Of a stretch of DNA of 62,835 nt, positions 41,961 through 51,402 are shown piece after piece (position 1 is the first letter of the stretch; the number at the start of each line of letters is the position of its first letter). Made by a program: the position numbers and the translations under genes. The notes under the pieces were generated by a model. That model searched no databases. It was given only the letters and a program-made list of their open reading frames with translations, and was not told the origin of the DNA. The stretch is from an uncultured Prevotella sp. (lineage in GTDB: Bacteria > Bacteroidota > Bacteroidia > Bacteroidales > Bacteroidaceae). The stretch covers positions 1-62,835 of the forward strand of contig CATXJC010000004.1 of NCBI GenBank assembly GCA_958369755.1. The letters run 5' to 3'.

Positions 41961-44027
41961 TTATCCTACCTGGCTTCCTGGCTTTACCTGACCCAAGAGA
42001 GAGGTAACATTGAGTGAGCCGTCGAAGTTAACGGCAGAGAGAATCATACCCTGACTCTCAATACCCATCATCTTGCGAGGAGCAAAGTTGGCAACGAAGA
42101 GTACATCCTTGCCGATCAGCTGCTCTGGCTCATAGTATGCTGCGATACCTGAACAGATAGTACGCTCTACGCCTGAGCCATCATCGATGGTGAACTTCAG
42201 GAGCTTCTTAGACTTCTTCACCTTCTCGCAGTTCAGGATGTGACCTACGCGGATGTCGAGCTTTTCGAAATCATCGAAGCTAACCTCTGGCTTGATAGGG
42301 GCAGCCTTGTAAGAAGCTTCCTCGTTAGCCTTCTTGGTGTCAGCGAGCTTCTGGAGCTGCTTCTCGATCACCTCATCCTCAATCTTTTCGAAGAGCAATT
42401 CTGGCTCGCCAAGCTGTGTACCAGGCTTGAGGAGCTCTGTGCTGCCCAGCTGAGTCCACTCGAAGGTTGGCATATTGATCATCTTGCGGAGCTTCTCTGA
42501 TGAGAATGGCAGGAATGGCTCAAAGGCGATGGCAAGGTTGGCAACCAACTGGAGGGAGATGTTCAAGATGGTCTCCACACGCTTAGGATCGGTCTTCCAA
42601 ACCTTCCAAGGCTCGCACTCTGTAATGTACTTGTTACCGATACGTGCCAGGTTCATAGCCTCCTTCTGAGCCTCACGGAACTTGAATACGTCGAGATACT
42701 GCTCAACCTTCTCCTTCACATCCTTGAACTCAGCGATAGCCTTCTGGTCAACCTCCTGCAATTCGCCGCAGGCAGGAACCACGCCGCCCCAGTACTTCTT
42801 GGTGAGCTGGAGAGCACGGTTTACGAAGTTACCATAAACGGCAACCAACTCAGAGTTATTGCGCTCCTGGAAATCCTTCCAGGTAAAGTTGTTGTCCTTG
42901 GTCTCTGGAGCGTTGGCTGTCAATACATAGCGCAAGACATCCTGCTTGCCAGGGAGATCTACGAGATACTCGTGCAACCAAACAGCCCAGTTGCGAGAGG
43001 TAGAAATCTTATCATCCTCAAGATTCAGGAACTCATTGGCTGGTACGTTATCCGGCAGGATATAGTCGCCGTGAGCCTTCAGCATGGTAGGGAAGATGAT
43101 GCAGTGGAACACGATGTTATCCTTTCCGATGAAGTGAACGAGACGTGTCTCTGGATCCTGCCACCACTTCTGCCATGTACCCCATTTCTCTGGCTGTGCA
43201 TCGCAAAGCTCCTTGGTATTGGAGATGTAACCGATAGGAGCATCAAACCAGACATAGAGAACCTTGCCTTCTGCTCCCTCTACAGGAACAGGAATACCCC
43301 AATCCAGGTCGCGGGTCATTGCACGAGGCTGCAGATCCATATCCAACCAGCTCTTGCACTGTCCGTAAACATTGGAACGCCACTCCTTGTGACCTTCCAG
43401 GATCCACTGCTTCAACCAGTCCTGATACTTGCCCAGTGGGAGATACCAGTTCTTGGTAGGCTTCTTGATGAGGCCATGACCAGGGTTGTTCTTATTGGTA
43501 GGGTTGATCAACTCTTCTGGAGAGAGGGTCGCACCACACTTCTCACACTGGTCACCGTATGCACCTTCTGCACCGCAGCGAGGGCAGGTACCCACGATGT
43601 TACGGTCGGTAAGGAACTCGCCGGTAACCTCATCGCAGAACTGCTCTTCTACTTTCTCTTCCAAAACGCCCTTATCGTAAAGAGTACGGAAGAAATCAGA
43701 AGCAAACTTATTGTGAACCTTAGAAGTCGTGCGGCTGTAAACATCAAAGGAGATGCCGAAATCCTCGAAGCTCTTCTTGATGAGGTTGTGATAGCGATCC
43801 ACTACTTCCTGTACGGTAATGCCTTCCTTCTTGGCACGGATGGTAACAGGTACACCATGCTCGTCGCTACCGCCGATGAAAACAACGTCTTGCTTTTTAA
43901 GGCGAAGATAGCGTACGTAGATATCGGCTGGCACATAAACACCTGCCAGGTGGCCGATATGCACACCACCATTAGCGTAAGGCAATGCTGCCGTAACAGT
44001 GGTACGTTTGAATTTCTTTTGTTCCAT
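41961..44027 (-). CDS. metG: Methionyl-tRNA synthetase
   Basis: 689 residues. The HIGH motif is GGVHIGHLAG, and a zinc knuckle has CPRCGAEGAYGDQCEKCG (four Cys, about residues 148-165). The KMSKS equivalent is DKISTSRNW near residue 340, followed by the anticodon-binding domain. A C-terminal tRNA-binding EMAP domain (FDDFEKLDIRVGHILNCEKV) supports dimerisation. I start at MEQKKFKRTT (44027); the frame is open to 44060 across the -7 box. TAATTTTG on the minus strand at 44065-44058 is a plausible -7 box. Confidence 0.96.
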   Translation of the reverse strand: MEQKKFKRTTVTAALPYANGGVHIGHLAGVYVPADIYVRYLRLKKQDVVFIGGSDEHGVPVTIRAKKEGITVQEVVDRYHNLIKKSFEDFGISFDVYSRTTSKVHNKFASDFFRTLYDKGVLEEKVEEQFCDEVTGEFLTDRNIVGTCPRCGAEGAYGDQCEKCGATLSPEELINPTNKNNPGHGLIKKPTKNWYLPLGKYQDWLKQWILEGHKEWRSNVYGQCKSWLDMDLQPRAMTRDLDWGIPVPVEGAEGKVLYVWFDAPIGYISNTKELCDAQPEKWGTWQKWWQDPETRLVHFIGKDNIVFHCIIFPTMLKAHGDYILPDNVPANEFLNLEDDKISTSRNWAVWLHEYLVDLPGKQDVLRYVLTANAPETKDNNFTWKDFQERNNSELVAVYGNFVNRALQLTKKYWGGVVPACGELQEVDQKAIAEFKDVKEKVEQYLDVFKFREAQKEAMNLARIGNKYITECEPWKVWKTDPKRVETILNISLQLVANLAIAFEPFLPFSSEKLRKMINMPTFEWTQLGSTELLKPGTQLGEPELLFEKIEDEVIEKQLQKLADTKKANEEASYKAAPIKPEVSFDDFEKLDIRVGHILNCEKVKKSKKLLKFTIDDGSGVERTICSGIAAYYEPEQLIGKDVLFVANFAPRKMMGIESQGMILSAVNFDGSLNVTSLLGQVKPGSQVG

Positions 44028-44115
44028 ATTAGCTAATATATTTTTGTTATTTGGGTGCAAAATTACAAAAAAATGTTGGAAATGCGGAATAATTAGGTGT
44101 CCTTTTTCTCCTTTA

Positions 44116-44131
44116 TATATATAATAAGGTG
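44116..44131 (+). repeat. TATATATAATAAGGTG copy with no gene downstream
   Basis: Exact 16-mer on the plus strand, while both flanking genes are on the minus strand. Confidence 0.7.
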
Positions 44132-44175
44132 TAATTTGATAGTTTTAGATAGGAGAATTCTAAAACTCAGATACT

Positions 44176-44211
44176 AAAAAAGGCTCTAGCTTTCCAGCCC
44201 GAGCCTTTTTT
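44176..44211 (-). terminator. Terminator downstream of the comM-like gene
   Basis: 11-bp arms AAAAAAGGCTC (44176-44186) and complement (44201-44211), 14-nt loop. Read on the minus strand it ends in a U tract. Confidence 0.8.
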
Positions 44212-44369
44212 TGTACTTGCCCTTCAGGTCTTTCTGATAAGGGTTGCACAATCATTATCATTTACTATTGTTTTGAGTCTTGCTGTTTTAATAATCAATC
44301 TTCTTACTGTGCAATAAAAAATACCCCTTCTTTGGACGAATTTCTTATATGTTTTGGCTGATAATTGTC

Positions 44370-45920
44370 TTAGAAATGTCCTCTTTCTGCCCAATCTCCC
44401 CTATCTAGTGTCCGATATCCGATAGCTTCTGCCAGATGTTGAGGTTCTATCTGCTGGCTTCCGGCAAGGTCGGCAATGGTACGGGCAACTTTTAAGATAC
44501 GGTTGTAGGCACGTGCAGAAAGGGATAGTTTCTCCATTGCCATTCTGAGGAGGTTGATTCCTTCCTCTGTTGGTTCCGCAAATTGATGAATCATACGTTC
44601 CGTCATCTGGGCATTACAGTGTATTCCCTTGAAATCCTTGAATCTTTCTGCCTGAATCTCTCGGGCTCTGATTACTCTTTCCCTGATTCTGGCACTTGGT
44701 TCGCCAGGGGCTGCCTTGGAAATGTCCTTGAAAGGTACTGGACTGATTTCACACTGGATATCGATGCGGTCGAGTAGCGGACCGGAAATCTTGTTCATGT
44801 AGCGCTGTATCTGTCCCGGGGTACAGACACAATGATGCGTAGGGTCACCATAGTAGCCGCAAGGACATGGGTTCATGCTTGCTACAAACATGAACGAGCA
44901 AGGGTAATCAATGGCGTATTTGGCTCTGCTGATGTTGATGTGGCGGTCTTCCAGAGGTTGGCGCAAAACTTCCAGGGTGGTTTTGTTGAACTCTGGCAAT
45001 TCGTCACAGAAGAGCACGCCATTATGGGCAAGAGATATTTCGCCGGGTTGTGGAGAAGTTCCTCCACCTACCAGTGCTACTTGCGAGATGGTATGGTGAG
45101 GCGCTCTGAAAGGGCGCTGGGCAATGAGGGATACGTTTTTGCCTAATTTGCCAGCTATGGAATGTATCTGGGTAGTTTCCAGGCTTTCTGAGAGTGTAAG
45201 GGGTGGAAGAATGGAGGGGAGACGTTTTGCCATCATGGATTTTCCCGAGCCGGGAGGACCTACCATGATGAGATTGTGACCGCCGGCAGCGGCTACTTCC
45301 AAGGCACGCTTCACGTTTTCCTGGCCCTTTACGTCTGCGTAATCATAGTCGCAATGAACCTGGTTCTCGTAAAACTCCTTACGGGTATCTACAATGGTTG
45401 GGGTGGGGGATGATTTATCACCAAGAAACTGGATGACATCAAAGAGGTTTTTCATTCCATAAACCTCCAGATTGTTCACGACGGCGGCTTCCCGGGCGTT
45501 CTGTTCCGGTACAATCAGACCTTTGTAGTGTTCTGACCTTGCCCTGATGGCAATAGGCAGGGCTCCCTTGATAGGTTGCAATGTGCCGTCAAGGCTCAAT
45601 TCGCCCACCATCATGTATTCTTTGAGATGATCTTCGGGGATGTTGCCATTGGCACCTAAAATGCCGATGGCTAGAGGTAGGTCGAAACTGCTGCCCTCCT
45701 TGCGCAGGTTGGCGGGTGCCAGGTTGATGGTAATGTCGGCTATTGGAAATTTATAGCCGCTATACTGCATGGCTGCTGCGATACGGTTACGGCTTTCTTT
45801 GACCGCCTCGTCGCCTAAGCCCGTAAGATGATACATTACGCCTGTGTTGAGGCTGACTTCTACAGTTACAGTCGTGACTTCCAGTCCGTTGACTGCTGCA
45901 CAATAGGTTTTTACTAACAT
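44370..45920 (-). CDS. comM: YifB/ComM-family Mg chelatase-like AAA ATPase
   Basis: 516 residues. An N-terminal LonC/YifB-like domain of about 190 residues (TGLGDEAVKESRNRIAAAMQ) is followed by an AAA module with Walker A GPPGSGKSMMAKRLP and Walker B-like GVLFCDELPEF. ASMNPCPCGYYGD (Cys cluster) and LLDRIDIQCEISPV are family marks. ComM is a hexameric branch-migration helicase that helps natural transformation in Haemophilus and Vibrio; the wider family is found in non-competent bacteria too. The spacer to the upstream DUF4369 gene is 33 bp. Confidence 0.92.
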   Translation of the reverse strand: MLVKTYCAAVNGLEVTTVTVEVSLNTGVMYHLTGLGDEAVKESRNRIAAAMQYSGYKFPIADITINLAPANLRKEGSSFDLPLAIGILGANGNIPEDHLKEYMMVGELSLDGTLQPIKGALPIAIRARSEHYKGLIVPEQNAREAAVVNNLEVYGMKNLFDVIQFLGDKSSPTPTIVDTRKEFYENQVHCDYDYADVKGQENVKRALEVAAAGGHNLIMVGPPGSGKSMMAKRLPSILPPLTLSESLETTQIHSIAGKLGKNVSLIAQRPFRAPHHTISQVALVGGGTSPQPGEISLAHNGVLFCDELPEFNKTTLEVLRQPLEDRHINISRAKYAIDYPCSFMFVASMNPCPCGYYGDPTHHCVCTPGQIQRYMNKISGPLLDRIDIQCEISPVPFKDISKAAPGEPSARIRERVIRAREIQAERFKDFKGIHCNAQMTERMIHQFAEPTEEGINLLRMAMEKLSLSARAYNRILKVARTIADLAGSQQIEPQHLAEAIGYRTLDRGDWAERGHF

Positions 45921-45953
45921 AAGCTCTTTTTTAGAAGGTTAGAGCTCGCGGTA

Positions 45954-46961
45954 TTATTTCAGCAGTTGGTCTAGTTTGTTGTATAGATCTTGCTTGTTAA
46001 GGCCTCGGGCTGTTATTTTTCCATTTTGAAGTATGATGTTGTCGGGCATAGAAGTGAGTCCCAACTTCTTCAAAGTCTTGTCTTCCAGCATTTCTCCATT
46101 GCATACTACAGCCCAGTTGATAGAGTCGCGCTTCATATTCTCCTGGCAGCTGCTCTTGCTTGCATCCAGGCAGAAGCCCATCAGCTTGAGTTTGCCTTGT
46201 GATGAGCGTTGGCGCTTCTTCAACTCTCTCTGTATGTCCTGACTGTCATAATTGAATGTAGCCCAGGTATAGATGACTGCAACAGGTGAACTGGTCAGTT
46301 CTGTGCTGGAGATGAGCTTTCCTTTTGTGTCGTATGACGTGAAAGTTGGTAAATTGGTGCCAATTCCTGCGTCTTTCATTGCAGAAATCTGCTGCTTCAG
46401 TTTACCTACCTGAATATTCTTAGGCTGTTCTTTCTCCAACAGAGTAAGGAGAGAGAATGCTTTCTTGTAATCTGGTTGAGGGGTGGCAATGAAGTATTTC
46501 TTGATGAGAAAGAGGCTTACTACCGACTTTGCGTTATCTTCGATGAAGAGTTCTGCCTGTTTCTTTTCCTGTGGCGGAGTATTGCCAAGAATTGATTTGC
46601 GGAATTTGGTCATCAACTCATTGTTCTTGGTGCCCTTTACCTCCATTTCCTTCAAGTGGGAAGCATCGCCTTTCAGCTCCACAGATTCTCCTGATTCTGC
46701 GAAGATAGGTTGCTCAGAGAAATTTGGGAAAACGATCATCAGCGTGCAATCGTCATGGCAGGGCATCTCGTATGTGAATCTACCGCCTACAACTTTGATG
46801 GTATCCACGCCTTCCATGCCGCCATCTGTGCTATAAACATAAAATTCACCTTGATTCATATTTAAAAATTTGCCCTCAAGTTTAAAGTGACCACTACTGA
46901 CACCACATGATGTTAGTAAAATCGATGAAATAAGAAATATGATGTATGCAAATTTTTTCAT
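45954..46961 (-). CDS. DUF4369 lipoprotein with thioredoxin-like C-terminus
   Basis: 335 residues with lipobox LTSC (Cys about 19). The N-terminal DUF4369 domain (residues 25-120, GEFYVYSTDGGMEGVDTIKV) is common in Bacteroidetes thiol-disulfide proteins. The C-terminal half has a thioredoxin fold outline (VAVIYTWATFNYDSQDIQRE), but the place of the CxxC motif reads WATFNYD, with no cysteine pair. It is therefore unlikely to be a redox enzyme. An isolated gene in front of the comM-like gene. Confidence 0.83.
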   Translation of the reverse strand: MKKFAYIIFLISSILLTSCGVSSGHFKLEGKFLNMNQGEFYVYSTDGGMEGVDTIKVVGGRFTYEMPCHDDCTLMIVFPNFSEQPIFAESGESVELKGDASHLKEMEVKGTKNNELMTKFRKSILGNTPPQEKKQAELFIEDNAKSVVSLFLIKKYFIATPQPDYKKAFSLLTLLEKEQPKNIQVGKLKQQISAMKDAGIGTNLPTFTSYDTKGKLISSTELTSSPVAVIYTWATFNYDSQDIQRELKKRQRSSQGKLKLMGFCLDASKSSCQENMKRDSINWAVVCNGEMLEDKTLKKLGLTSMPDNIILQNGKITARGLNKQDLYNKLDQLLK

Positions 46962-46983
46962 AAGAAAAATTTTAAGGGAGGAG

Positions 46984-47069
46984 TGCCGCGAGCGGGACTC
47001 GAACCCGCACAGCCATTACTGGCCAAGGGATTTTAAGTCCCTCGTGTCTACCAATTCCACCATTGCGGC
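46984..47069 (-). tRNA. tRNA-Leu (anticodon TAA)
   Basis: Type II tRNA with a variable arm. The anticodon loop CTTAAAA gives TAA; the T arm has GGGTTCGAGTCCC. The acceptor stem GCCGCAA against TCGCGGC leaves an A-C mismatch at the sixth pair. It is downstream of tRNA-Gly on the minus strand, so they form one transcript. Confidence 0.93.
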
Positions 47070-47089
47070 ATGGTAAACGTTAAGAGTTG

Positions 47090-47162
47090 AGCGGAAAACG
47101 GGACTCGGACCCGCGACCCCAACCTTGGCAAGGTTGTGCTCTACCAACTGAGCTATTTCCGC
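47090..47162 (-). tRNA. tRNA-Gly (anticodon GCC)
   Basis: Acceptor stem GCGGAAA pairs with TTTCCGC. The anticodon loop TTGCCAA gives GCC. The D arm has AGCTCAGTTGGTAGAGC and the T arm GGGTCCGAGTCCC. It is followed 20 bp later by tRNA-Leu. Confidence 0.95.
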
Positions 47163-47180
47163 GTTACTTAATTGCGAGTG

Positions 47181-47212
47181 CAAAGGTAATATAATTTCCC
47201 GGTTCCACCAAA
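47181..47212 (-). promoter_or_regulatory. Consensus promoter of the tRNA-Gly/tRNA-Leu operon
   Basis: Minus strand TTTG (47212-47209), 20-bp spacer, TACCTTTG (47188-47181). It ends 18 bp before the tRNA-Gly 5' end. Confidence 0.88.
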
Positions 47213-47281
47213 TAGATTTACAACTTTTAAGAAAAAATACGCCATTTTTCTTCAAAAACGTGCATTTTTTCTCGTAGAAAC

Positions 47282-47896
47282 CTAATTTCCTACTGTCAGC
47301 ACGCTGCCAATACCTGTGTAGCTTACCCGATATTGCATCAGCATCTTGTCTTCTTTTCCCTTTCCACCGCTTGTGATGGTACCATTTTCTAGGCTATATA
47401 CTCTTTTACATTTGTTGCAGATGACCGATTGTCTGTTGCCCGTCCACTCCAGCGGATAGTTGGTGCCGCCATATTGCAGGATGCAGTTCAGGCATTGTCT
47501 GTCCCATGCTACATAGCCATTGAAGTTGGATGTGCCGAGGATGAAACCATTCTTGGTGGCATTCTTCAGGTCATTTCCTGCTCCTAGATGGCTATAGTTG
47601 GCATAGTTTTCCTTGGCTGTAGAGAGGACAATGGTTTCAGTATGGCTCTTGCCATCGTTGAGGGTGGAATAGATATTCCAGGCACCATTTATCTTTTTGG
47701 CACTAATCATGGTGTAGGTGCCGGCTCCTTGGAGAGCTGTCTCAATGCTGCTTCCTGGATGGTAGATGGTTCGGAAGATAAACTGGCATGGGTATCGGGT
47801 GCTGATGCTGTTGTCTGCATCGCAGGATGCCAGAAGCGAGGAGGAAAGAATGAGACAGATACACAAAAAGGTGAAGAGCACAGCTTTTGCTGCCAT
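47282..47896 (-). CDS. Lipoprotein with two CxxC motifs
   Basis: 204 residues from MAAKAVLF (47896), type II signal peptide with lipobox LASC (Cys about 25). The C-terminal 60 residues carry WDRQCLNC and VICNKCKRVYSLENG, two CxxC pairs about 28 residues apart, like a zinc ribbon or Rieske-like small domain. They are followed by MQYRVSYTGIGSVLTV, a pattern recurrent in Prevotella lipoproteins. The frame extends to 47974, but that part is made of the tandem TATA-rich 16-mer and encodes an implausible IYNHIYNKVYIYNKV stretch. Function unknown. Confidence 0.78.
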   Translation of the reverse strand: MAAKAVLFTFLCICLILSSSLLASCDADNSISTRYPCQFIFRTIYHPGSSIETALQGAGTYTMISAKKINGAWNIYSTLNDGKSHTETIVLSTAKENYANYSHLGAGNDLKNATKNGFILGTSNFNGYVAWDRQCLNCILQYGGTNYPLEWTGNRQSVICNKCKRVYSLENGTITSGGKGKEDKMLMQYRVSYTGIGSVLTVGN

Positions 47897-47902
47897 TCTC
47901 TT

Positions 47903-47936
47903 CACCTTATTATATATATACACCTTATTATATATA
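47903..47936 (-). repeat. Two tandem TATATATAATAAGGTG copies before the CxxC lipoprotein
   Basis: Exact copies on the minus strand at 47918-47903 and 47936-47921, 18 bp apart. The nearer one ends six bases before the ATG at 47896. They read through in frame, which is why the ORF looks longer. Confidence 0.75.
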
Positions 47937-48040
47937 TGATTATATATAGATGTTTTTTTCTTCATTGAGTTCAAAAAGATTCTAATGTATTAAGAGATTT
48001 CTTTGATTTCAAGATTCTCTTTGATTTCAAGGGATATCCT

Positions 48041-49378
48041 TTATTTCAAGAGATTCTTTTCTGCATTCTCCATACGCTCGAAATGGAACTCAGAGAGAGT
48101 CTGTTCCATAAGTGCCTGGATCTTATCGTTGCAGAGATTGCCGATACTTCCCTCATGGGTATGATGGATATCCTTGTTTGGCTTGAATTCACCAGCTTCA
48201 ATCTCTAATCCCACAGTCTTGTAAGCATCACGGAAAGGCATTCCGTTAGCGGCAAGCTGATTTACTTCCTCAACAGAGAACATCGGATCATAACGAGGAT
48301 CATCGAGGATGTGCTCGTTAACCTCCATCTTGTTGATGATGTAGGCAGCCATCTGCAGACAGTCTTTCAACTCGTCGAAAGCTGGGAGGAATACTTCCTT
48401 GATAATCTGAAGATCACGGAAATAACCCACAGGCAGGTTGTTCATGATGAGCATAATCTGCTGTGGCAAGCTCTGGAGCTTGTTGCTCTTGGCACGAATC
48501 AGCTCGAATACGTCTGGGTTCTTCTTGTGAGGCATAATGCTTGAACCGGTGGTACACTCCTTAGGCAACTTCACGAAGCCGAAGTTCTGACAGTTGAACA
48601 TGCAGGCATCGAAAGCCATCTTTGCCAGGGTTCCTGCCACGCTAGCCATCGCAAAAGCTACGTTGCGCTCCATCTTTCCTCTACCCATCTGGGCATAGAC
48701 CACATTATAGTCCATGCTGTCGAAACCGAGCAGTTCGGTTGTCATGGTGCGGTTCAGAGGGAAAGAGCTGCCGTAGCCTGCTGCGCTACCCAATGGGTTG
48801 CGGTTGGTCATGCGATAGGCAGCCTGAAGGAAGAGCATATCGTCAGCAAGTCCTTCAGCATAAGCGCCAAACCAGAGGCCGAAAGATGAAGGCATAGCCA
48901 CCTGGAGGTGGGTATAGCCCGGCATCAATACGTTCTTATATTGGTTGCTCTTCTGGATCAGCTCGTCGAAGAGGATCTTCACAGCGTCAACAATCTCCTT
49001 CAACTCATGACGGGTGAAGAGCTTGAGATCTACCAAAACCTGGTCATTGCGTGAGCGTCCTGAATGAATCTTTTTGCCCATATCGCCCAGTTTCTGGGTG
49101 AGCATCAATTCTACTTGGGAATGAACATCCTCCACGCCGTCCTCGATGACAAACTCGCCTTTCTCGGCGATGGCGTAGATATTCTTCAATTCTGCGAGGA
49201 GCTGGGTAAGCTCATCCTTTTCCAAAAGTCCGATGCTTTCGAGCATGGTGATGTGTGCCATACTGCCAAGCACGTCGTATTTGGCGAGATAGAGGTCGAG
49301 CTCACGGTCGCGACCTACGGTGAATCGTTCGATTTCCTTGTTTACTTCAAAGTTCTTTTCCCAAAGTTTATGTGCCAT
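48041..49378 (-). CDS. argH: Argininosuccinate lyase
   Basis: Last step of arginine synthesis: argininosuccinate to arginine and fumarate. 445 residues of the fumarase/aspartase superfamily. Signature TGSSIMPHKKNPDVFE carries the catalytic Ser loop; other blocks are KIHSGRSRNDQVLVD and PGYTHLQVAMPSSF with the catalytic His. Slightly shorter than the E. coli form (457). It follows the SRPBCC and pyrE genes by small gaps, so a shared transcript is likely. Confidence 0.96.
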   Translation of the reverse strand: MAHKLWEKNFEVNKEIERFTVGRDRELDLYLAKYDVLGSMAHITMLESIGLLEKDELTQLLAELKNIYAIAEKGEFVIEDGVEDVHSQVELMLTQKLGDMGKKIHSGRSRNDQVLVDLKLFTRHELKEIVDAVKILFDELIQKSNQYKNVLMPGYTHLQVAMPSSFGLWFGAYAEGLADDMLFLQAAYRMTNRNPLGSAAGYGSSFPLNRTMTTELLGFDSMDYNVVYAQMGRGKMERNVAFAMASVAGTLAKMAFDACMFNCQNFGFVKLPKECTTGSSIMPHKKNPDVFELIRAKSNKLQSLPQQIMLIMNNLPVGYFRDLQIIKEVFLPAFDELKDCLQMAAYIINKMEVNEHILDDPRYDPMFSVEEVNQLAANGMPFRDAYKTVGLEIEAGEFKPNKDIHHTHEGSIGNLCNDKIQALMEQTLSEFHFERMENAEKNLLK

Positions 49379-49391
49379 AATTTCTTTATTT

Positions 49392-49853
49392 TTAATCCTG
49401 GTAAGGAATCATCGCCAGCGCATCAGCAATCTTCTCGATGCCTTCCTGCAATGGCTTCTTCACCATACCCTTGATAAACATATTGAGCTCAGCCTTGATG
49501 GTGAGTTTCATCTTGCAAGAAAATTCTCCTGTAGGGAGCAGCTGAATCCAGAAATTGAATGGGATAGGGCTGTTCTCTGTTTCAAACTTGATGGTTTTTG
49601 GAAAATCTCTGTCGATGATGCGCATCTTGAGGTCGCCCACCATAGGAGCGTTGATAGTGATGCTGTCGCTGTCGAATCTCAGGTCCTTGAGTTTCTCCAT
49701 TTCCTTTCTCTTGTCCTCAGGAATCTGGTCTTTCACCTGCTCGAAGCGATCTTTGAGCACCTGCAGGTTGTTGAGGTCGCTCAAAGTATTAAAAACAGAT
49801 TCCTGCTTGTGAGGAATCTGTTTGATATTACTTTCGAATGTACTTGTACTCAT
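49392..49853 (-). CDS. SRPBCC-family (START-like) protein
   Basis: 153 residues with the helix-grip shape of the SRPBCC superfamily: an N-terminal strand STFESNIKQIPHKQESVFNT, a helix-forming charged middle, central strands (DSITINAPMVGDLKMRIIDR, INFWIQLLPTG-type) and a long C-terminal helix. Conserved between pyrE and argH in Bacteroidales. The ligand is unknown. Gaps to both neighbours are 13-17 bp. Confidence 0.83.
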   Translation of the reverse strand: MSTSTFESNIKQIPHKQESVFNTLSDLNNLQVLKDRFEQVKDQIPEDKRKEMEKLKDLRFDSDSITINAPMVGDLKMRIIDRDFPKTIKFETENSPIPFNFWIQLLPTGEFSCKMKLTIKAELNMFIKGMVKKPLQEGIEKIADALAMIPYQD

Positions 49854-49870
49854 TATTGATGGGTAAAAAA

Positions 49871-50503
49871 TTACTTCTTCCAGTTAGCTGGATCCTTGCG
49901 CCACTCGTGGAGCAACTCTACGTCTTCCTGCTTGATGTAACCAGTCTCGAGAGCCTCTTCTACCACGTGCTCGTAGTCTGTAAGAGTAACCAACTTCACG
50001 TTAGCATCAGCGAAAGCCTTCTCTGCAACCGGGAAACCGTAAGTGTAGCTAGCCACCATACCTACAATCTCGTTGCCGTTCTTGCGAAGAGCCTCTACAG
50101 CCTTGAGTGAGCTGCCGCCTGTAGAAATCAAATCCTCTACAACAACAACCTTAGCCTTAGGATCGAGCTCACCTTCGATGAGGTTCTGCATACCGTGATC
50201 CTTTGGTTTAGAACGAACGTAAACGAAAGGCAAGTTCAATTCGTCTGCCACCAATGCACCCTGTGCGATAGCGCCAGTAGCTACACCTGCAACAGCGTCA
50301 GCCTCTGGGAACTGCTCCAGGATAGCGTGTACGAGTTCGAGCTTCACATAGTTGCGGAGTTCTGGGAAAGAGAGGGTCTTGCGGTTGTCACAATAGAAAG
50401 GAGACTTCCAGCCAGAAGCCCAAGTGAAAGGATCGTTAGGCTGTAATTTGATAGCCTTAACCTTCAATAACTTAGATGCGAATTCTTTCTTTAGCTTGTC
50501 CAT
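49871..50503 (-). CDS. pyrE: Orotate phosphoribosyltransferase
   Basis: Converts orotate and PRPP to orotidine monophosphate in pyrimidine synthesis. 210 residues. The PRPP-binding signature is KVVVVEDLISTGGSSLKAVE (about residues 118-137), the flexible-loop motif is VRSKPKDHG, and the N-terminal LKVKAIKLQPNDPFTWASGW binds orotate. A TACCTTTG -7 box on the minus strand at 50548-50541 is 38 bp upstream of the start. Confidence 0.96.
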   Translation of the reverse strand: MDKLKKEFASKLLKVKAIKLQPNDPFTWASGWKSPFYCDNRKTLSFPELRNYVKLELVHAILEQFPEADAVAGVATGAIAQGALVADELNLPFVYVRSKPKDHGMQNLIEGELDPKAKVVVVEDLISTGGSSLKAVEALRKNGNEIVGMVASYTYGFPVAEKAFADANVKLVTLTDYEHVVEEALETGYIKQEDVELLHEWRKDPANWKK

Positions 50504-50597
50504 AATTCTATAAGGATTAAATAATTATAATTTATATCTGCAAAGGTACGACAAAAAAATGATTAATCATCATAAATGGCTTATTAATTATAGATTT

Positions 50598-51326
50598 TTA
50601 ATCGTGTGTCCATCCGATGGTGGTGATGCTGAATTTCATCTTGCCTGCCTTCTGCAGTTCTTTGCAGCAGGAGATGAGGGTGGCGCCTGTGGTGCAGACG
50701 TCATCTACGATAAGCAGATGCTTGCCGGCAAGATCGGTGATGGGATGTTTGCCGTCTTTGTCGTGATAGGTATCTGATAGCTGGAATACATGCTTTACGT
50801 TTTCCAGTCGCTGCCATCTGTCCTTATGGGTTTGACTTTCGGTGAAGGTTACTCGTCGGATGGCATCTGTGATAATGGGGAGATGGGTTCTTTCCTGTAT
50901 TCCTCTGGCTATTTCCTCGCTCTGATTATAGCCGCGGGTCTTCCTTCTTGACTTCGTGATGGGGATAGGGATGATGGCATCTATATCCTTGAAGAAGTCT
51001 GATTCGAAACCTTTGCTGGCGATGAGTCTTCCCAGATAGTTTCCGGTATCTGGACGATGATGGTATTTCAGTTTGTAGATGATGTAACTTGGATTGGAGT
51101 GGCTGTGATAATAGAAGAGGGCGGCGCATTTTTCGATAGGAATGCGCCCCCAGAACATCTTAGCCATATTGTTCTCATAGGGGGCTTCCCAGGTTGGGGT
51201 AATCGGGAGGTCCTGGAGACAGGTGGCGCATAGCATCTCCTCTGTGCCCAACAGTCGCTCATCGCAGATGGCACAGTAACGGGGAAAGAGAAAATCTATG
51301 ATATTTCCTAACAGGCTGAGCTTCAT
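50598..51326 (-). CDS. comF: ComF-family phosphoribosyltransferase
   Basis: 242 residues. An N-terminal zinc finger with two Cys pairs (CAICDERL and CATCLQDLP) is followed by a type I phosphoribosyltransferase domain with PRPP motif HLLIVDDVCTTGATLISCC. ComF homologues help DNA uptake in competent species and bind primosome proteins; in Bacteroidetes the role is untested. Together with the comM-like gene (44370) it is the second competence-linked family here, though both families occur widely outside competence. Confidence 0.9.
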   Translation of the reverse strand: MKLSLLGNIIDFLFPRYCAICDERLLGTEEMLCATCLQDLPITPTWEAPYENNMAKMFWGRIPIEKCAALFYYHSHSNPSYIIYKLKYHHRPDTGNYLGRLIASKGFESDFFKDIDAIIPIPITKSRRKTRGYNQSEEIARGIQERTHLPIITDAIRRVTFTESQTHKDRWQRLENVKHVFQLSDTYHDKDGKHPITDLAGKHLLIVDDVCTTGATLISCCKELQKAGKMKFSITTIGWTHD

Positions 51327-51402
51327 GTTGTTACTTCTAACTTTGAAATTTGAACATTGAACTTTATGATTAGCTTCTAATGTTTACTTTGAATTTAAAC
51401 CT

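Larger units (their letters stand above)
44028..44369. other. 342-bp gap between metG and the comM-like gene
   Basis: Contains the metG -7 box (44058-44065), an orphan plus-strand 16-mer (44116-44131) and a terminator (44176-44211). Positions 44215-44369 show only A/T-rich sequence; I see no gene. Confidence 0.75.
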
